DNA from: Gemmatimonadota bacterium
GTDB lineage: Bacteria; Gemmatimonadota; Gemmatimonadetes; Gemmatimonadales; GWC2-71-9
Direction: 5' to 3'
DNA: 35,940 nt
Assembly (NCBI GenBank): GCA_016209985.1
Contig: JACQVB010000120.1
Coordinates: 1-35,940 of the forward strand
In this document: piece after piece, positions 16,971 through 25,820 of the stretch
How the letters are laid out: every line of letters starts with the position of its first letter
Numbering within the stretch: the stretch's first letter is position 1
Program-made: the position numbers and the translations under genes
The notes under the pieces: generated by a model
Told to the model about the DNA's origin: nothing
The model's database searches: none
The model's input: the letters and a program-made list of their open reading frames with translations, nothing else

Positions 16971-18773
16971 TTAGGCTTTGAAAGTAGCGGACCGCTTGGT
17001 ACGCGGCAACCGACCGGCTTCGAGCCACCGAAGGTCGACGTGCGGGGCTACCCCCTCCTCGATCAGCTTGGTGACCTCCGAGGTCTTTCTCGCGGCGAGC
17101 ACGGCTTCCGCCACCAGCGTCGCCTGGCGGATGTCGATCTGCCGCACCAGCCAGCGGAGCAATGGGAGCGCAGGCGGGGCCACCGAAAGCGCGCGATACC
17201 CCAGGCCAAGCAGCAGGAACGCGGCGAGCGGTTCCGACGCCATCTCGCCGCAGACGCTGACCGGCTTGCCCGCGCGCTCGCCCGCGTCGCACACCTGTTT
17301 GAGAAGGCGCACCACCGCGGGATGAAACGGGGTGAAGCGGTCGGCCAGGCGGGCATTGCCCCGATCGACCGCGAGGGTGTACTGGGTAAGATCGTTGGAG
17401 CCGAGACTCAGGAAATCCGCTTCCTCGGCCAACTGATCCACCATGAGCGCCGCGGCGGGAGTCTCGATCATCACGCCAACCGGAAGCTCCCTGGCCGTGG
17501 GCACGCCTTTCCGGATCAGATCCTCGATTCCCGCCGCGACCAGTTCGCGGGTCCGCTGGACCTCCTCCACCTGCGTCACCAGCGGAAGCATGAGCCGGGC
17601 GTCGCCCTCGACCCGGGCGCGCAACACGGCGCAAATCTGGGTCTCGAACATCCGCGGCTGATCGAGACACACTCGAATCGCGCGCCAGCCGAGGAAGGGA
17701 TTCGGCTCCGGAGCGGTGCGGAAGAAGGCCGGGAATTTGTCTCCGCCGAGATCGTAGCTCCGGATCAACACCGGCTGGCCGGCGAAGCGGCGGACCACGC
17801 GCTCGAAGTAGCGGGCCTGCTCGTCTTCGCTCGGGAGCGCCGCGCGCCCGATCAGCAGGAACTCGGTTCGCAGCAACCCGATGCCTTCGGCGCGATGGTT
17901 CACCGCGGCATCGAGCTCTTCGGGAAGATCCAGGTTTCCGCGGAGCGCCACGGTGACGGCGTCCTGGCTGGTGGCGGGCTGATCCATGACCCGCTCCAGC
18001 TGGCGCTGAAGCGCGCGGCGCCGCCGCTCACGCGCCCGCGCCTCCCGGACTTCGTCCTTGGACGGATCCAGGAGCACGCTCCCGTGGGTGCCGTCGAGGA
18101 CGACCTCGTTGCCGCTGGCGACCCGCGCCAGTCCGCCGACCAGACCCATTACGCAGGGAATGCCCAGGCTCCGCGCGAGGATGGCCGCGTGAGCGGTGCG
18201 GGTGCCTTCTTCCGAGGCGAAGCCCGCCACGTGCTCCGCGTCGAACTGCAGCGTCACTCCCGGCGAGAGCTCGCGGGTGAAGACCACCACCGGCCGCCCG
18301 TAGTCGGTCTCGAGAATCGGATCTACCGGCTCGCCGAGCAGGCGGCGGAGCACCCGAACCTGGAGCCCCGAGATATCGGCGATGCGCTGGCGCAGCCGCT
18401 CGCTGGCGGATTGCGCCCAGAGCGCCCGCACCTCCAGCGCCTTGAATTCGAAAGCCCGTTCGGCGCAGAGCTGGTTCTCGCGGATCAGGCGCTCGACGCC
18501 GGAGATGAACTCGCTATCCTGAAGCATCATGATCTGGGCGTCGAAGATCTTGGCTTCGTCGGGACCGATGCGCTCTTCGGCCCGGACCTTGAGATCCTCG
18601 AGATGGGACTGGACGTCCGCGATCGCCACGTGGAGGCGCTCGATCTCGGTCTCGACTTCGTCTTCCTCCACCACCCGTTGCGGCACGTCCGGCAATTCCC
18701 AACGCACTACTAGCGCCGGCCCGACGGCGACGCCGGGCGACACACCGATTCCCGTCAGGCGGCGGTCGGTCAT
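16971..18773 (-). CDS. ptsI: PTS enzyme I (phosphoenolpyruvate-protein phosphotransferase)
   Basis: A 600-residue cytosolic kinase that moves phosphate from PEP to HPr. The start ATG 18773 overlaps the HPr stop as ATGA, which rules out the longer frame to 19097. The HPr-binding helical domain (about 25-145) precedes the active-site histidine H195 in [16 protein letters not shown]. The PEP-binding TIM barrel has [55 protein letters not shown] and the catalytic Cys in VSVCGEMA. Length is slightly above E. coli EI because of a longer C-terminal tail. Confidence 0.96.
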   Translation of the reverse strand: MTDRRLTGIGVSPGVAVGPALVVRWELPDVPQRVVEEDEVETEIERLHVAIADVQSHLEDLKVRAEERIGPDEAKIFDAQIMMLQDSEFISGVERLIRENQLCAERAFEFKALEVRALWAQSASERLRQRIADISGLQVRVLRRLLGEPVDPILETDYGRPVVVFTRELSPGVTLQFDAEHVAGFASEEGTRTAHAAILARSLGIPCVMGLVGGLARVASGNEVVLDGTHGSVLLDPSKDEVREARARERRRRALQRQLERVMDQPATSQDAVTVALRGNLDLPEELDAAVNHRAEGIGLLRTEFLLIGRAALPSEDEQARYFERVVRRFAGQPVLIRSYDLGGDKFPAFFRTAPEPNPFLGWRAIRVCLDQPRMFETQICAVLRARVEGDARLMLPLVTQVEEVQRTRELVAAGIEDLIRKGVPTARELPVGVMIETPAAALMVDQLAEEADFLSLGSNDLTQYTLAVDRGNARLADRFTPFHPAVVRLLKQVCDAGERAGKPVSVCGEMASEPLAAFLLLGLGYRALSVAPPALPLLRWLVRQIDIRQATLVAEAVLAARKTSEVTKLIEEGVAPHVDLRWLEAGRLPRTKRSATFKA

Positions 18774-19042
18774 GGTTCGCTGAATCCGTTCGCCACCAGC
18801 GCGGCCAGCGCTCCCGCCGCGGCCTCGGCATCCTCCCCCTCGGCGCGGATGGTCAGGTGGCTTCCGCACTCGGCGGCCAGCGTCATGACGCCCATGATGC
18901 TCTTCCCGTTCACGTGCATATCGTCCTTCGAGAGGAAGACGTCCGAGCGAAACTGGCTCGCGAGCTTGACGAACTCCGCCGCCGGCCTGGCATGCAGTCC
19001 CAGCGGATTCACAATTTCCACCAGACGCTCGGCTACGGCCAT
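18770..19042 (-). CDS. ptsH: Phosphocarrier protein HPr
   Basis: A 90-residue HPr. The EI-dependent phosphorylation site is H17 in NPLGLHARPA. Ser48 in MHVNGKSIMGVMTLA lies in the motif phosphorylated by HPr kinase, and hprK is a few genes upstream. The start is ATG at 19042, overlapping the IID end by 10 nt, and the stop overlaps ptsI by 4 nt. The longer frame to 19750 overlaps IID and is rejected. Confidence 0.96.
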   Translation of the reverse strand: MAVAERLVEIVNPLGLHARPAAEFVKLASQFRSDVFLSKDDMHVNGKSIMGVMTLAAECGSHLTIRAEGEDAEAAAGALAALVANGFSEP

Positions 19043-19773
19043 AACGTCCCCAGCCCCAATGCCACGGCCGCCATGACCAGGCCGAAACGCAGACCACCGA
19101 GTGCCGGAGCCAGCCACAGCGCCAGGGTGAGGCCGACCGCCGCCACGCCGAAGATGGCCGTATGCAGCAGCGGCGAAACGCCGGTGCCCAGCCAGGTCGC
19201 CACCAGCGGAATCGCCAGGCCGACGGCGAGCGCCGCCATCGGACCGGCCAGGCTCAAGCCCACACGCAACAATGGCGCACCCAGCGCGCGGGCGACCCTG
19301 GCCCCGTCGCGCCACCCTGCCTGCAGTCCCCAGGTCCGCAGCGCCAAGTGGACCAGGTTGTAGAAGAGCAGGAACACCGCCGGCCCCACGTACCAGGGCG
19401 TGGTCGCCGCCAGCGCCAACCCGATGCCCGAGGCGAACGGGAGCGTGCCCGCCCAGATCAGACGGTCGCCCATCGAGCCAAGCGAGCTGGTGAGCGCCGC
19501 CTTGAGCCGCTCGATCTGAGCAGCCGGAACGCCCTCGTGTTCGGCCTTGGCGATGGCGCCGACCGCCACGCCGATCAGATAGGGATGCGAATTGAAGAAG
19601 CCGACCGACCGGCCCAGCGCCTCGTGATAGCGCGCGCCGTCCCGGCCGCCGGGCAAATCGCGCAGCATCGGCTCCAGTGCCCGTGCGGTACCGATGGCCG
19701 CCATCCGCTCGTAATTCCATGAGCTCTGGACCGCGAAGAGTCTGAGCCACGAGAGCATCATGCCCTTTTTCAT
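19033..19773 (-). CDS. PTS mannose-family transporter subunit IID
   Basis: A 246-residue membrane subunit that with IIC forms the sugar channel. Typical IID sequence: LRLFAVQSSWNYERMAAIG, FFNSHPYLIGVAVGAIAKAE, ALTSSLGSMGDRLIWAGTLP, then hydrophobic helices to the end. The start ATG 19773 overlaps the IIC stop as ATGA. The frame open to 20604 covers IIC/IIB and is a shadow. Sugar specificity cannot be read from the sequence. Confidence 0.93.
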   Translation of the reverse strand: MKKGMMLSWLRLFAVQSSWNYERMAAIGTARALEPMLRDLPGGRDGARYHEALGRSVGFFNSHPYLIGVAVGAIAKAEHEGVPAAQIERLKAALTSSLGSMGDRLIWAGTLPFASGIGLALAATTPWYVGPAVFLLFYNLVHLALRTWGLQAGWRDGARVARALGAPLLRVGLSLAGPMAALAVGLAIPLVATWLGTGVSPLLHTAIFGVAAVGLTLALWLAPALGGLRFGLVMAAVALGLGTLWP

Positions 19774-20441
19774 CGGAGCACCACTACCGCGATACCCGCG
19801 GCGAGACCGATCGCGAACCAGCGCAATCCGACCATAGTGCCCGTCCCGCGCAGGGTACCCGATATGGCGGCACTGAGTCCAGCGCCGATCACCACGGCAT
19901 CGAGCAGCGTGGCGATCCGGGGAGTCAGCGGCGGCCAGGCGCGAGGGAGCGCGGCGAGTGCGAGCCCCGCAGCGGTGAGCAGTAGCGCGCGCGCCGCATC
20001 GCGCATGAGCCCCGCGCGGTGAAACGCGCGGATGGTGACCGGATCGCCGCTGGCCAGGCCCTCCCGATATCGCGCGACCGCTCGCGAATTGCGGCGCCGG
20101 ACCTCCAGGATCGTGAATTCGCCCACGTAGGCCACCACCAGCCCAATCGCGGCAGCCAACCCGATCGCGCGCAGTGGATCGCCTCCGGCGGCCACCACCG
20201 CCGACGCGACCGAGGCGGGGCCGTAGTCGGGATAGCGGGCGGCGCCGACCGGCAGGACCTCTAGCGCGAAGAGCTCGAGCATCATGCCGACGGTCACACC
20301 GCTGACCGGATCGCCGAGCAGCAGTCCCGCCACCGTCGCCGCGACCAGTGGGCGGGAGATCATGGCCTGGGGAACGCTCACGAGATCGAGCCCCACGACG
20401 GTGCCCCAAGCGAGTAGTGCGGCGACCTCGAAACCGGTCAC
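19770..20441 (-). CDS. PTS mannose-family transporter subunit IIC
   Basis: A 223-residue integral membrane protein, shorter than E. coli ManY (266). It has the IIC-type N-terminus (WGTVVGLDLVSVPQAMISRP), GLLLGDPVSGVTVGMMLELFALE and PVGAARYPDYGPASVASA. The start ATG 20441 overlaps the IIB stop by 4 nt. Works with IID in the membrane. Confidence 0.92.
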   Translation of the reverse strand: MTGFEVAALLAWGTVVGLDLVSVPQAMISRPLVAATVAGLLLGDPVSGVTVGMMLELFALEVLPVGAARYPDYGPASVASAVVAAGGDPLRAIGLAAAIGLVVAYVGEFTILEVRRRNSRAVARYREGLASGDPVTIRAFHRAGLMRDAARALLLTAAGLALAALPRAWPPLTPRIATLLDAVVIGAGLSAAISGTLRGTGTMVGLRWFAIGLAAGIAVVVLR

Positions 20442-20911
20442 GGGATCTCCCGGAACGGAATCGGCCTCGCCGTGGGCACATCCTGCACCGACACCTCAAC
20501 TCCCCGCTCGGCCAGCCGCCGCAGCTGCTCCGCTTCCGTTTCGGACAGGTAGAGATAGCGCAGGCGCTGCCGGCGATCCGGCTGCTGGTGCAGCCCGCCC
20601 ACATTGACGCGGCGAATAGCAGGTGCCCCTTCGACCAGACGCACCAGGGAGTCGACGTCGCCGGTGAGCAGCAGCGTCTTCTGCGAAGAACAGAGCCAGC
20701 GGGGCACCGCGGCGACCGCCTCCTCGACCGAAGCGAACTCGAGGCTCATGTGGGGCGGCATCCCCATCCGGTAGAGCTCCTGCTCCCATTCGCTCTGCCG
20801 GACGCGATCGTCCATGACGATCACCAGGCTCGCCGCGAGCGCCTGGCCCCACCCTACCACTACCTGTCCGTGCACCAGCCGGTCATCCAGCCGCACGAGA
20901 TCGAGCGTCAC
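20438..20911 (-). CDS. PTS mannose-family IIB component
   Basis: A 157-residue cytosolic phosphotransfer protein. The start is GTG at 20911, which overlaps the IIA stop as GTGA. The ATG-started longer frame (to 21082) lies inside IIA. The phosphorylated histidine is H14 in VRLDDRLVHGQVVVGWG, the family signature. It takes phosphate from IIA and passes it to the sugar moving through IIC-IID. Confidence 0.93.
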   Translation of the reverse strand: MTLDLVRLDDRLVHGQVVVGWGQALAASLVIVMDDRVRQSEWEQELYRMGMPPHMSLEFASVEEAVAAVPRWLCSSQKTLLLTGDVDSLVRLVEGAPAIRRVNVGGLHQQPDRRQRLRYLYLSETEAEQLRRLAERGVEVSVQDVPTARPIPFREIP

Positions 20912-21288
20912 GGGGTGACGGCGCGGACCGCCCGGCCGCCGGTCTCGACGGCTCGCTTGGCCGCTTCCGCCGGGGTGAGGTCGCGGTGGTAAATGAAATC
21001 GAGCAGCATGGCCAGGTTCACCCCGGCTACGACCGCGACATCGGTGGCGGTTCGCTGATGCCGTACCGCCGCCTGCAGGCAACTCCCCCCCGGCAGGTCC
21101 ACGAACACGACGGCCGGACCATCTCCGATCGCGTGCTTGAGACGGGCCGCCAGCAGACCGCCGTCACACCCTTCATTGGACAGGGGAATGAGGGGATCCG
21201 CTTCCCCGGTGATCTGACGGACTGCCTCCACCAGACCCTGGGCGAGCGCGGCGTGCGACACCACGACCCCCCGCAGTGATTCACTCAT
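20908..21288 (-). CDS. PTS mannose-family IIA component
   Basis: A 126-residue IIA-Man fold protein with the phosphorylated H12 in GVVVSHAALAQGLVEAV. PAVVFVDLPGGSCLQAA and GVNLAMLLDFIYHRD match conserved regions of the family. Unlike E. coli ManX it is not fused to IIB. It overlaps hprK by 8 nt and IIB by 4 nt. Confidence 0.92.
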   Translation of the reverse strand: MSESLRGVVVSHAALAQGLVEAVRQITGEADPLIPLSNEGCDGGLLAARLKHAIGDGPAVVFVDLPGGSCLQAAVRHQRTATDVAVVAGVNLAMLLDFIYHRDLTPAEAAKRAVETGGRAVRAVTP

Positions 21289-22249
21289 AGTCTTCCGAAA
21301 GGTATTCCCGCAGCTCGCGCTGCTCCGCCATGCGCTGGATCAGGCGCTCGTTGAGCCGCTGCGCGGGATCGACGCCGTTCCAGCGGAGGAGATAATTCAA
21401 CGCCACGACTTCGGATATCACGGTGATGTTCTTTCCGGGATTCAGCGGCACCATTACGTGTGTGAGATCGACTCCCAGAATTTTGGTGGTGGCCCCGTCG
21501 AGACCGGTGCGATCCACCTCCCTGGCGTTGTCCCAGTCACACAGTTCCACCACCACTTCGATCCTCTTCTGACGCCGCACCGCCTGGATGCCGAACAGCG
21601 AGGAGATGTCGACCAGGCCGACGCCGCGAATTTCCATGTGCCGGTAGGTGAGCTCGTCGGCACGGCCGATCAGCACGTCCTGGCCTCGCTCGGTAATGTG
21701 CACCACGTCATCCGCCACGAGACGATGCCCGCGTTCCACCAGGTCCAGCACGCATTCGCTCTTCCCGATTCCGGAGCGGCCGATGAACAGCACGCCGACG
21801 CCGAACACGTCCGCCAGCGAGCCGTGGACGGTGGTGGAAGGCGCGAACATCTCGGCCAGGAACGGCGTGATCCGGCGATAGAACTCGGCTGTTTTCAACT
21901 TGGTCCGGAGGACCGGAATACGCCGTTGCTGCGACACCTGCAGCAGCTCGGTAGGTACCGGCTGCGCCTTGGTCACGATCACGCAGGGCAGCTCGTAGCT
22001 CAGGAATTTCTCGAGTGATTGCCGGCGGGCATCGGCGCTGAGGGATTGGAGATAGGAAATCTCCGTCTCACCGAGTGCGTGCAGCCGTTTGCTGGCGAAG
22101 CGGCGGGTGAAGCCGGCGAGGACCAGGCCGGGACTCGATACTTCGGGGACGGTGATGGCCCGGTCCAGCCCCACCTCGCCGGTGAGCGGCTCGAGCTGGA
22201 GCGACTCACCTTTCTGCGCCAGGAGATCGCGGACGGTCAGCTTGGGCAT
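21281..22249 (-). CDS. hprK: HPr kinase/phosphorylase
   Basis: A 322-residue bifunctional enzyme that phosphorylates and dephosphorylates HPr on serine according to ATP, Pi and glycolytic state. It has an N-terminal domain (about 1-130), Walker A GRSGIGKSE with the conserved ECVLDLVERGHRLVADDVV, the HprK signature EIRGVGLVDISSLFG, and VPLNPGKN at the C-terminal active site. The start ATG 22249 is 1 nt after the hpf stop. Together with Ser48 of HPr it forms a complete regulatory pair. Confidence 0.96.
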   Translation of the reverse strand: MPKLTVRDLLAQKGESLQLEPLTGEVGLDRAITVPEVSSPGLVLAGFTRRFASKRLHALGETEISYLQSLSADARRQSLEKFLSYELPCVIVTKAQPVPTELLQVSQQRRIPVLRTKLKTAEFYRRITPFLAEMFAPSTTVHGSLADVFGVGVLFIGRSGIGKSECVLDLVERGHRLVADDVVHITERGQDVLIGRADELTYRHMEIRGVGLVDISSLFGIQAVRRQKRIEVVVELCDWDNAREVDRTGLDGATTKILGVDLTHVMVPLNPGKNITVISEVVALNYLLRWNGVDPAQRLNERLIQRMAEQRELREYLSEDYE

Positions 22250-22250
22250 A

Positions 22251-22556
22251 TCACGTCGTCTTGCTCCTCTTGGCGGCGGGCTTGCTGCCGTCCTTCACCA
22301 GCTGCCGCTTCAGTTTCTCCGCGGCGCGGTCGAGGGCGGTCTGGAAGTCGGCCGCCTCCGCCGAGGCCACTCGAGTCTGAGCCCGCGGCAGGTGGAGAAT
22401 GAGCTCTACCACCTTACGCTGGTGATCGTCGTCGAAGATCACCTGCCCCCGCTGAGGGCGGTGGGACAGCTTGCTGACCCGCTCCATCAGCGCGTTCGCG
22501 CGTTCGCGCAGGTCCGGGGCGATCTCGCAGTGCCGCGCGGTAATCCGGGTTTTCAT
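22251..22556 (-). CDS. hpf: Ribosome hibernation-promoting factor (short HPF/YfiA type)
   Basis: A 101-residue S30AE-fold protein that binds the 30S decoding region and inactivates ribosomes in stationary phase. The start ATG 22556 overlaps the glycosyltransferase stop as ATGA. N-terminal ITARHCEIAPDLRERANALM and the VVELILHLP strand fit the fold. The tail is Lys-rich (KRQLVKDGSKPAAKRSK). It lacks the long-HPF dimerisation domain. hpf next to PTS/hprK genes recalls the proteobacterial rpoN-hpf-ptsN neighbourhood. Confidence 0.88.
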   Translation of the reverse strand: MKTRITARHCEIAPDLRERANALMERVSKLSHRPQRGQVIFDDDHQRKVVELILHLPRAQTRVASAEAADFQTALDRAAEKLKRQLVKDGSKPAAKRSKTT

Positions 22557-23662
22557 GGCTTGAGCGATTCCCGTAAGTGTTGTTCGGTTTCCAGGGCGGC
22601 GCGTTCCCACGACAGGGTCTCGGCAAACAGCCGGCCCGCCCGCCCCAGTCGTTCCACCAGATCACGATCGCCGGCAAGTCGCACCAGGATTGCACCCAGA
22701 GCGGCGGGATCGCCGTGCGGGACCAGAAAACCGGTCTGGCCATCCAGCACCGAATCTCGCAGCCCCGGCCGATCGGACGCGATGGCCGGTGTGCCGCAGG
22801 CGGACGCCTCGATATTGGCGATGCCCCACCCTTCCTTGGCGGAAGGGAAAACAAGGCCCCAGGCCCGCCGCAACAGATCCCGCTTCTCGGCTTCGGTGAC
22901 GAAGCCCCGGAACCGGATCGAGTCCTGGAGCTCGAGCCGGAAAACCAGTGCCTCGAGCCGCGCCCGATCATCCCCCTGTCCGACGATCTCGAGCCGGAGC
23001 GCATGTCCTTGCCGGCGCGCCACCTCGATCGCCCTGATGGCTACATCTATTCCTTTATAACGCTTGATCCGCCCCACGTACAAGAAGGTGGGTTCGGGGA
23101 ACCGGCCGACCAAGGGATCCGGGTGAAACCAGGTCGGGTCGATACCGGGGCGGATCACGCGTATCCGCTCTCGAGCTATCCCGCGAGCCACCAGATCGTC
23201 ACGCGTGCTCTCGCTGATCGCGTGAAAGGCCGCCCGCCGGTACACCAGGGGAATGGGAAGTTCGGATAACCAGACGATGGCCCCGACCGGTAGCGGAGCC
23301 TCCTGAAACACCGTGGTTCCGAACAGATGAGGAATGATCACGTAGAAGGGCAGGCGCGTGAGTGTCGGGAGGTAGAGGGGAAGCTTGTTGATATCCTCCA
23401 CCACGATGTCGTAGCGTCGGGCCCGGAGAGCGGAGCGCACGGCGGCGCGTCCCTTCAAGGCGAACGTCTGGCGGCCGGCGATACGCCGCACCTGAATACC
23501 GTCGATCTCCGCGACCGGAGCGGCGCCAGGCCATCCGGAAGCGATCAGCGTCACATGAGCACCGGCCTGTGCCAGCCGGCCGAAGAGCTCGAAAAAGTGA
23601 ATCTCGGCGCCGCCCGCCTGCGGATTCTCCCGGTCCAGCCAATTGACGGCCAGAATGTTCAC
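22553..23662 (-). CDS. Glycosyltransferase family 4-like protein
   Basis: A 369-residue GT-B-fold enzyme. The start is GTG at 23662, overlapping the nusB stop as GTGA. The longer frame reads into nusB. N-terminal acceptor domain: NILAVNWLDRENPQAGGAE. C-terminal nucleotide-sugar domain: FLYVGRIKRYKGIDVAIRA, VGQGDD and the E-x7-E-type motif in EGWGIANIEASACGTP. It probably adds a sugar to a lipid or polysaccharide at the cytoplasmic face. The substrate is unknown, and the neighbours (nusB, hpf) give no clue. Confidence 0.9.
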   Translation of the reverse strand: MNILAVNWLDRENPQAGGAEIHFFELFGRLAQAGAHVTLIASGWPGAAPVAEIDGIQVRRIAGRQTFALKGRAAVRSALRARRYDIVVEDINKLPLYLPTLTRLPFYVIIPHLFGTTVFQEAPLPVGAIVWLSELPIPLVYRRAAFHAISESTRDDLVARGIARERIRVIRPGIDPTWFHPDPLVGRFPEPTFLYVGRIKRYKGIDVAIRAIEVARRQGHALRLEIVGQGDDRARLEALVFRLELQDSIRFRGFVTEAEKRDLLRRAWGLVFPSAKEGWGIANIEASACGTPAIASDRPGLRDSVLDGQTGFLVPHGDPAALGAILVRLAGDRDLVERLGRAGRLFAETLSWERAALETEQHLRESLKP

Positions 23663-24072
23663 AGCCTTCCCAGGCGGCGGGCGAGAGTGTCGAGCACCCC
23701 GTTCACGAACCCCGGGGTCTTGGCGCCGGCGAACCACTGGGCGAGCTTGACCGCTTCGTCGATCGCGACGGGCGCCGGAACCTCACCGGCCCGGATCTCG
23801 TACAGGCCGAGGCGGAGGATGTTTTTCTCCACCGTGCCGATGCGCTCGAAACGCCAGTTGTGGGCCGCCGACGCGATGTCGCGATCCAGCGCTTCGAGTT
23901 GGGAGGCGACCGCGACGGCCAGCCGCTCCGCCCGGTGACGGTCGCGCGGCCGCAGCTTGAACTCTCCGGGCAGTTCGGAAACCGTTTCCATCGGCGGGTG
24001 TCCCTGCGCCTCCCAGGCATAGAGCATCTGCAAGGCTCTGGCCCGGGTCTTGGTTTCAACCCGGAGCGGCAC
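23659..24072 (-). CDS. nusB: Transcription antitermination factor NusB
   Basis: A 137-residue all-helical protein that with NusE binds boxA in rRNA leaders. Conserved features: ARALQMLYAWE near the N-terminus, RIGTVEKNILRLGLYEI, VAIDEAVKLAQWF and PGFVNGVLDTLAR. The start is GTG at 24072, overlapping ribH by 17 nt, the common ribH-nusB order. Confidence 0.95.
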   Translation of the reverse strand: MPLRVETKTRARALQMLYAWEAQGHPPMETVSELPGEFKLRPRDRHRAERLAVAVASQLEALDRDIASAAHNWRFERIGTVEKNILRLGLYEIRAGEVPAPVAIDEAVKLAQWFAGAKTPGFVNGVLDTLARRLGRL

Positions 24073-24565
24073 GCTTCCGCCCCCGCCCCCGCCCCGCTGC
24101 CAGCGATGCCAGCATGCGCGCCGTTTCCACCGCAGCGGCGGCAGCCTCCGCCCCCTTGTTCCCCGCGTCGCCTCCGGCTCGCGCGAGCGCTTGCTCCAGC
24201 GTGTCGCAGGTGAGGACCCCGAATCCTACCGGCGTCGCGAATCGCAGCGCGGCCTCTCCCAGCCCCCGCGTCGCTTCGGCGCAGAGGTATTCGAAATGTG
24301 GGGTCTCGCCGCGAATCACTGCTCCCAGGGCTACGGCCACGGAATAGCTGCCCGCCTCGAGTCCGGCCTGGACCGCGAGCGGCAGCTCGAAGGCTCCAGG
24401 CACCCACACCACATCGACGCGGTCCGCCGGGTAGCCCGCCGTCGCGAGCTCGGCAACCGCTCCATCGAGCAGTTTCCGGGTGACGCCTTCGTTGAATCGG
24501 GCAACGACAACCAGGGCGCGCGGGTTCCGGGTGTGGTTCCTGCGCGAGCGGGTCCGAGGGGCCAT
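24056..24565 (-). CDS. ribH: 6,7-dimethyl-8-ribityllumazine synthase
   Basis: A 169-residue enzyme that condenses 5-amino-6-ribitylaminouracil with dihydroxybutanone phosphate, the penultimate step of riboflavin synthesis. Motifs: ARFNEGVTRKLLDGA, VPGAFELPLA, GAVIRGETPHFEY with the catalytic His, and the C-terminal GNKGAEAAAAAVE. A basic extension (RGRGRKRAAPG) follows. The ATG is 1 nt after the ribBA stop. Confidence 0.96.
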   Translation of the reverse strand: MAPRTRSRRNHTRNPRALVVVARFNEGVTRKLLDGAVAELATAGYPADRVDVVWVPGAFELPLAVQAGLEAGSYSVAVALGAVIRGETPHFEYLCAEATRGLGEAALRFATPVGFGVLTCDTLEQALARAGGDAGNKGAEAAAAAVETARMLASLAAGRGRGRKRAAPG

Positions 24566-24566
24566 G

Positions 24567-25772
24567 CTACTCGGCCAGCAGGTGACCGAGCTTGTCCCGC
24601 TTCACCTCCAGATACGCACGATTGTCCTCGGTGGGATCAGGCACGATCGGCACCCGCTCCTTCAGCTCGAGACCGTAGCCCTCGAGGCCCACTAGCTTGC
24701 GCGGATTGTTGGTGAGTACCCGGATCGAGCGCAGTCCGAGATCCATGAGGATCTGCGCCCCGATGCCGTAGTTGCGCAAATCGGGCGGGAATCCCAGTCG
24801 CTGATTGGCCTCGACCGTATCGTGCCCGGCATCCTGCAGCTCGTAGGCCTTTAGCTTGTTGAGCAGCCCGATGCCGCGGCCTTCCTGGTCCAGATAGACC
24901 ACGACCCCGGCGCCCGCATCCGCGATCATGCGCATGGCGCTGTTCAGCTGCCACCCGCAGTCACAACGGCCCGAATGGAAGACGTCGCCCGTGAGGCAGC
25001 GCGAATGCATGCGGACGAGGACATTCTCGCGGCCGGTCGGCTCACCGTAGATCAGTGCCACGTGCTCGGCATCATCGACGTCGTTGCGATATCCGACGAT
25101 CCGGAATTCGCCATACGGTGTGGGAAGTCGGGCTTCCGCGACCCGGTGGACCAGCCGCTCGGTCTGCAGGCGATGAGAGACGAGCTGCGCGACCGTGATG
25201 AAGGTGAGCTGATGCTTCTGGGCGAATCGCTCCAGCGCCGGGCGCCGCATCATGGCGCCGTCCTCGGCCAGAACTTCGCAAATGACGCCGGCGGGGTAGA
25301 GGCCTGCGAGCCGCGCCAGGTCCACGCTCGCTTCGGTCTGACCCACGCGTTGCAGCACGCCACCGGGACGCGCGCGCAGCGGGAATACGTGACCGGGCCG
25401 CCGCAGGTCGGCGGGCGCGGTGGCCGGGTCGATGGCCACTCGAATCGTTTTGGCACGGTCGACCGCCGAAATGCCGGTGGTAACCCCGAACCGTTTCGCG
25501 GCATCGATGCTGATGGTAAAGGCGGTTTCGTACGCTTCGGTGTTCTCGTCGGCCATCTGGGGCAGGCCGAGCGCATCGCAGCGCTCGGGAGTCAGCGTGA
25601 GACAGATCAGACCGCGCCCGTGGGTGGCCATGAAGTTGATCATGTCCGGCGTGACCAATTCCGCCGCGCCGATCAGATCGCCCTCGTTCTCGCGATCCTC
25701 GTCGTCGGCGACGATCACCAACCGTCCCGCCTTGATGTCTTCTATCGCTTGTTTGACGGTGCCAAATCCCAT
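24567..25772 (-). CDS. ribBA: Bifunctional DHBP synthase / GTP cyclohydrolase II
   Basis: A 401-residue fusion supplying both precursors of riboflavin. The RibB half (about 1-200) has DDEDRENEGDLI, THGRGLICL and the RPGHVFPLRA loop. The RibA half (about 205-401) has the zinc cysteines in SRCLTGDVFHSGRCDCGWQL, the catalytic YLDQEGRGIGL and LTNNPRKL. The start ATG 25772 has AAGG 8 nt upstream, within the second copy of a tandem 19-bp duplication. It begins the longest gap-free gene run in the window. Confidence 0.97.
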   Translation of the reverse strand: MGFGTVKQAIEDIKAGRLVIVADDEDRENEGDLIGAAELVTPDMINFMATHGRGLICLTLTPERCDALGLPQMADENTEAYETAFTISIDAAKRFGVTTGISAVDRAKTIRVAIDPATAPADLRRPGHVFPLRARPGGVLQRVGQTEASVDLARLAGLYPAGVICEVLAEDGAMMRRPALERFAQKHQLTFITVAQLVSHRLQTERLVHRVAEARLPTPYGEFRIVGYRNDVDDAEHVALIYGEPTGRENVLVRMHSRCLTGDVFHSGRCDCGWQLNSAMRMIADAGAGVVVYLDQEGRGIGLLNKLKAYELQDAGHDTVEANQRLGFPPDLRNYGIGAQILMDLGLRSIRVLTNNPRKLVGLEGYGLELKERVPIVPDPTEDNRAYLEVKRDKLGHLLAE

Positions 25773-25776
25773 CTTT

Positions 25777-25814
25777 TTTCCTTATTGAGTAATCGTTCCC
25801 TTATTGAGTAATCG
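25777..25814 (-). repeat. Tandem 19-bp duplication carrying the ribBA ribosome-binding site
   Basis: Two adjacent copies (25777-25795 and 25796-25814) differ at one base. On the coding strand each reads CGATTACTCAATAAGG followed by GAA or AAA, so the Shine-Dalgarno sequence AAGG is present twice, and only the second is correctly spaced for the ATG. Confidence 0.85.
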
Positions 25815-25820
25815 GCCCGC

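Noticed and set aside
17040-18713. 557-codon plus-strand frame opposite ptsI
   Set aside because: Antisense shadow of enzyme I, whose catalytic motifs are intact.
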